Positions 7,536 to 8,691 of a stretch of DNA of 8,691 bases are shown here, piece by piece (within the stretch, counting starts at the first letter, position 1; each line of letters begins with the position of its first letter). Origin of the DNA: JBAXLO01 sp037134755 (GTDB taxonomy: Bacteria > Bacteroidota > Bacteroidia > Bacteroidales > JACABE01); the NCBI GenBank assembly GCA_037134755.1, contig JBAXLO010000197.1:1-8691 (forward strand), read 5' to 3'. The notes beneath the pieces are model-generated. The model had not been told where the DNA came from. It searched no databases and saw only the letters and a list, made by a program, of their open reading frames with translations. A program made the translations under genes and the position numbers.

Positions 7536-7571
7536 AAAAAAGGCTGCCTTAGTTAATAAGCAGCCTTTTTT
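7536..7571. terminator. Bidirectional intrinsic terminator between convergent genes
   Basis: The stem AAAAAAGGCTGC (7536-7547) / GCAGCCTTTTTT (7560-7571) is a perfect 12-bp match around a 12-base loop. It has A- and T-runs on both sides, so it serves the dipeptidyl peptidase transcript on the plus strand and the SRPBCC gene on the minus strand, whose stop is at 7594-7596. The stem is identical to that at 1752-1780; only the loop differs. Confidence 0.88.
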
Positions 7572-7593
7572 ATTAATACCCATAAGGAAAATA

Positions 7594-8127
7594 TTACTTG
7601 CTTTCTTCCAAAACCTTCTTTAAAGCTTTTGAGTTTATATCCATATCTTTTTGAAGCATATTCTTCATCATAGCTGACATTAAGTTCATAGGAAAAGCTG
7701 TGTGAGAGTTGAAAGTAGTAGTTACTTTTGTTTTATTAGCATCTACAAATTCAGTTGTTATAATGGCTTTACTAATACCTTTAAATGGTTTTTCGAAACG
7801 TATTTCCACATCATATCTTTCACCATCTACTATATTAATTATCTCCTGTTCACCAACTCCTACATTCTTCATTTCACTTTTCCATGAAGATATAAAACCT
7901 ACAGTACCATCTGTTCCTATGTATTCTATTTTAGAATTAGGATCTGCCATCACCCATTTACTATATTTCTCTTGATTTCGAAGTATCTTTACAAAATCAA
8001 AAACTACTCTCTGTGGCTTATTTATTTCTATTTCTGAAACAATTGAAGAATCTTTCTTCATAAATGCTGCAACAAGTAATACTACTAATATTATTATTGC
8101 AATTATTATTAAAATTATCTGTAACAT
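7594..8127 (-). CDS. Membrane-anchored SRPBCC (START-like/polyketide cyclase) family protein
   Basis: The 177-residue product begins with an uncleaved hydrophobic helix (residues 2-22, almost only I/L/V/A), followed by KK, so it is probably anchored in the inner membrane. The rest reads as a SRPBCC helix-grip fold. VSEIEINKPQRVVFDFVKILRNQEKYSKWV (30-59) is the first strand plus the helix typical of polyketide cyclase-like proteins, where the protein opens its hydrophobic pocket. GTVGFISSWKSE (74-85) and VGEQEIINIVDGERYDVEIRF (91-111) are further strands, then the KPFKG...T.V..TF strands (113-140). A C-terminal helix (about 147-175) closes the cavity. Such proteins bind hydrophobic ligands, and the ligand here is unknown. 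The gene stands alone between a terminator and a divergent gene, and I see no good promoter box. Confidence 0.75.
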   Translation of the reverse strand: MLQIILIIIAIIILVVLLVAAFMKKDSSIVSEIEINKPQRVVFDFVKILRNQEKYSKWVMADPNSKIEYIGTDGTVGFISSWKSEMKNVGVGEQEIINIVDGERYDVEIRFEKPFKGISKAIITTEFVDANKTKVTTTFNSHTAFPMNLMSAMMKNMLQKDMDINSKALKKVLEESK

Positions 8128-8359
8128 GTTATTTATATTGATTTAGATTTATTCATTACTAAACCAATTAAAGGTTGTTTTGTTTTTATTTTAGATTTAT
8201 GATCTTAGATTTATTTAATTCAGTTCCTATCTATGATTTATTCATGGGACCATCCATTGTTATCTTTCTCATAATATTCCCTAAAATTAAACCTTTCATA
8301 CAATAATATATCAAAGTTAAGAGTTAATTTATCGTTTTAATATCATTTAAAAGCTAAGC
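8128..8359. other. Divergent intergenic region with short direct repeats
   Basis: These 232 bp separate the minus-strand SRPBCC gene from the plus-strand TPR gene and must contain both promoters. Three direct copies of TTAGATTTAT occur at 8143-8152, 8191-8200 and 8205-8214. TATCTTTC at 8261-8268 is one base off the TAnnTTTG box but lies about 90 bp before the plus-strand gene. Nothing else is assignable. Confidence 0.4.
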
Positions 8360-8691
8360 ATGCATTTTACAAAACCTCTATTTAATATAATTAAATTTCT
8401 TTTCATACTTCTTCTGATTTCCGGTAATTTACAAGCTCAATTTGTTAAAGATAATCTTATTCGCAAAGCACAGGAAGATATTTTAAATAATAAATATACT
8501 GTTGCAATTCAGACTTTAAATGATGAGATCAATATGAATCCCGACAATCATTTAGCCTATTATTTAAGAGGACTTGCCAAAAAGGAATTGGGTGATAAGA
8601 TGGGTGCTTTCAATGATTTTTCTACTACTATTTATCTACATCCAGGTTATAGCAAAGCTTATTATTTCAGGTCGTTACTTAAACTTGATTA
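8360..8691 (+). CDS. Exported TPR-repeat protein (partial, cut by right edge)
   Basis: The frame opens at ATG 8360 and stays open to the window end, giving 110 residues of an incomplete protein. A signal peptide is visible at about 1-26 (hydrophobic FLFILLLISG, then NLQA|Q), so the product is exported. The mature part reads as tetratricopeptide repeats. The first spans about 31-64 (AQEDILNNKYTVAIQTLNDE.. ending NPDN), the second about 65-98 (LAYYLRGLAKKELGDKMGAF ending HPGY) and a third starts at about 99 (SKAYYFRS). The NPDN/HPGY turns and the G-A pairs fit the TPR consensus. TPR proteins act as scaffolds for protein-protein contacts, and whether a catalytic or membrane domain follows cannot be seen. 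It is divergent from the SRPBCC gene. Confidence 0.8.
   Translation, partial: MHFTKPLFNIIKFLFILLLISGNLQAQFVKDNLIRKAQEDILNNKYTVAIQTLNDEINMNPDNHLAYYLRGLAKKELGDKMGAFNDFSTTIYLHPGYSKAYYFRSLLKLD

Noticed and set aside
7702..7975. Two plus-strand frames inside the SRPBCC gene
   Set aside because: They are antisense shadows without family features; the minus-strand frame has a membrane anchor and SRPBCC pattern.
8143..8214. Three TTAGATTTAT copies as operator sites
   Set aside because: The motif is short and A/T-rich, spacing is irregular, and chance recurrence is plausible; kept only as a note in the intergenic entry.

Overview
The window looks like part of the chromosome of an AT-rich Bacteroidota (Bacteroidetes) bacterium, most likely in or near the Bacteroidales/Marinilabiliales. 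The evidence is low GC, A/T-rich leaders with no Shine-Dalgarno sequence, -7 promoter elements of the Bacteroidetes form TAnnTTTG, signal peptides ending in ...A|Q, and a Bacteroidetes-type dipeptidyl peptidase IV and C1 peptidase. No species-level marker is present.

Layout from left to right. (1) Positions 1-170 hold a 42-bp tandem repeat that continues past the left edge. (2) A leader (about 171-449) carries two -7-like boxes, a small palindrome and two tiny overlapping upstream ORFs. It precedes a membrane methyltransferase of the isoprenylcysteine carboxyl methyltransferase type (450-1121). A small GIY-YIG-like protein lacking the signature tyrosines (1163-1507) follows in the same direction. 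(3) Positions 1527-1688 hold a short reading frame broken by an in-frame TAG, probably a pseudogene. (4) A perfect bidirectional terminator (1752-1780) separates these genes from a convergent glutamate dehydrogenase on the minus strand (1798-3135). (5) A gene-free stretch of about 870 bp (3136-4007) holds the dehydrogenase promoter, a small hairpin, a second 42-bp tandem repeat and a 122-bp inverted-repeat structure. (6) Two exported peptidases follow on the plus strand: a C1 (papain/bleomycin hydrolase-like) cysteine peptidase (4008-5249) and a dipeptidyl peptidase IV of family S9 (5337-7514) with its own promoter. (7) A second terminator with the same stem (7536-7571) separates them from a convergent membrane-anchored SRPBCC protein (7594-8127, minus). 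(8) A divergent exported TPR protein starts at 8360 and is cut by the right edge.

Functionally, the C1 peptidase, dipeptidyl peptidase IV and glutamate dehydrogenase fit a peptide- and amino-acid-using lifestyle. The exported peptidases would release amino acids and X-Pro dipeptides, and the dehydrogenase would link glutamate to 2-oxoglutarate and ammonia. The three are neighbours but do not form one operon.

I did not find a convincing new multi-gene system. The items most worth a second look are two minisatellites with exactly the same 42-bp (14-codon) period, the chain of ATGA-overlapping upstream ORFs before the methyltransferase, the TAG-interrupted small gene, the inverted-repeat element at 3824-3945, and the Asp in place of the usual catalytic Asn in the C1 peptidase.
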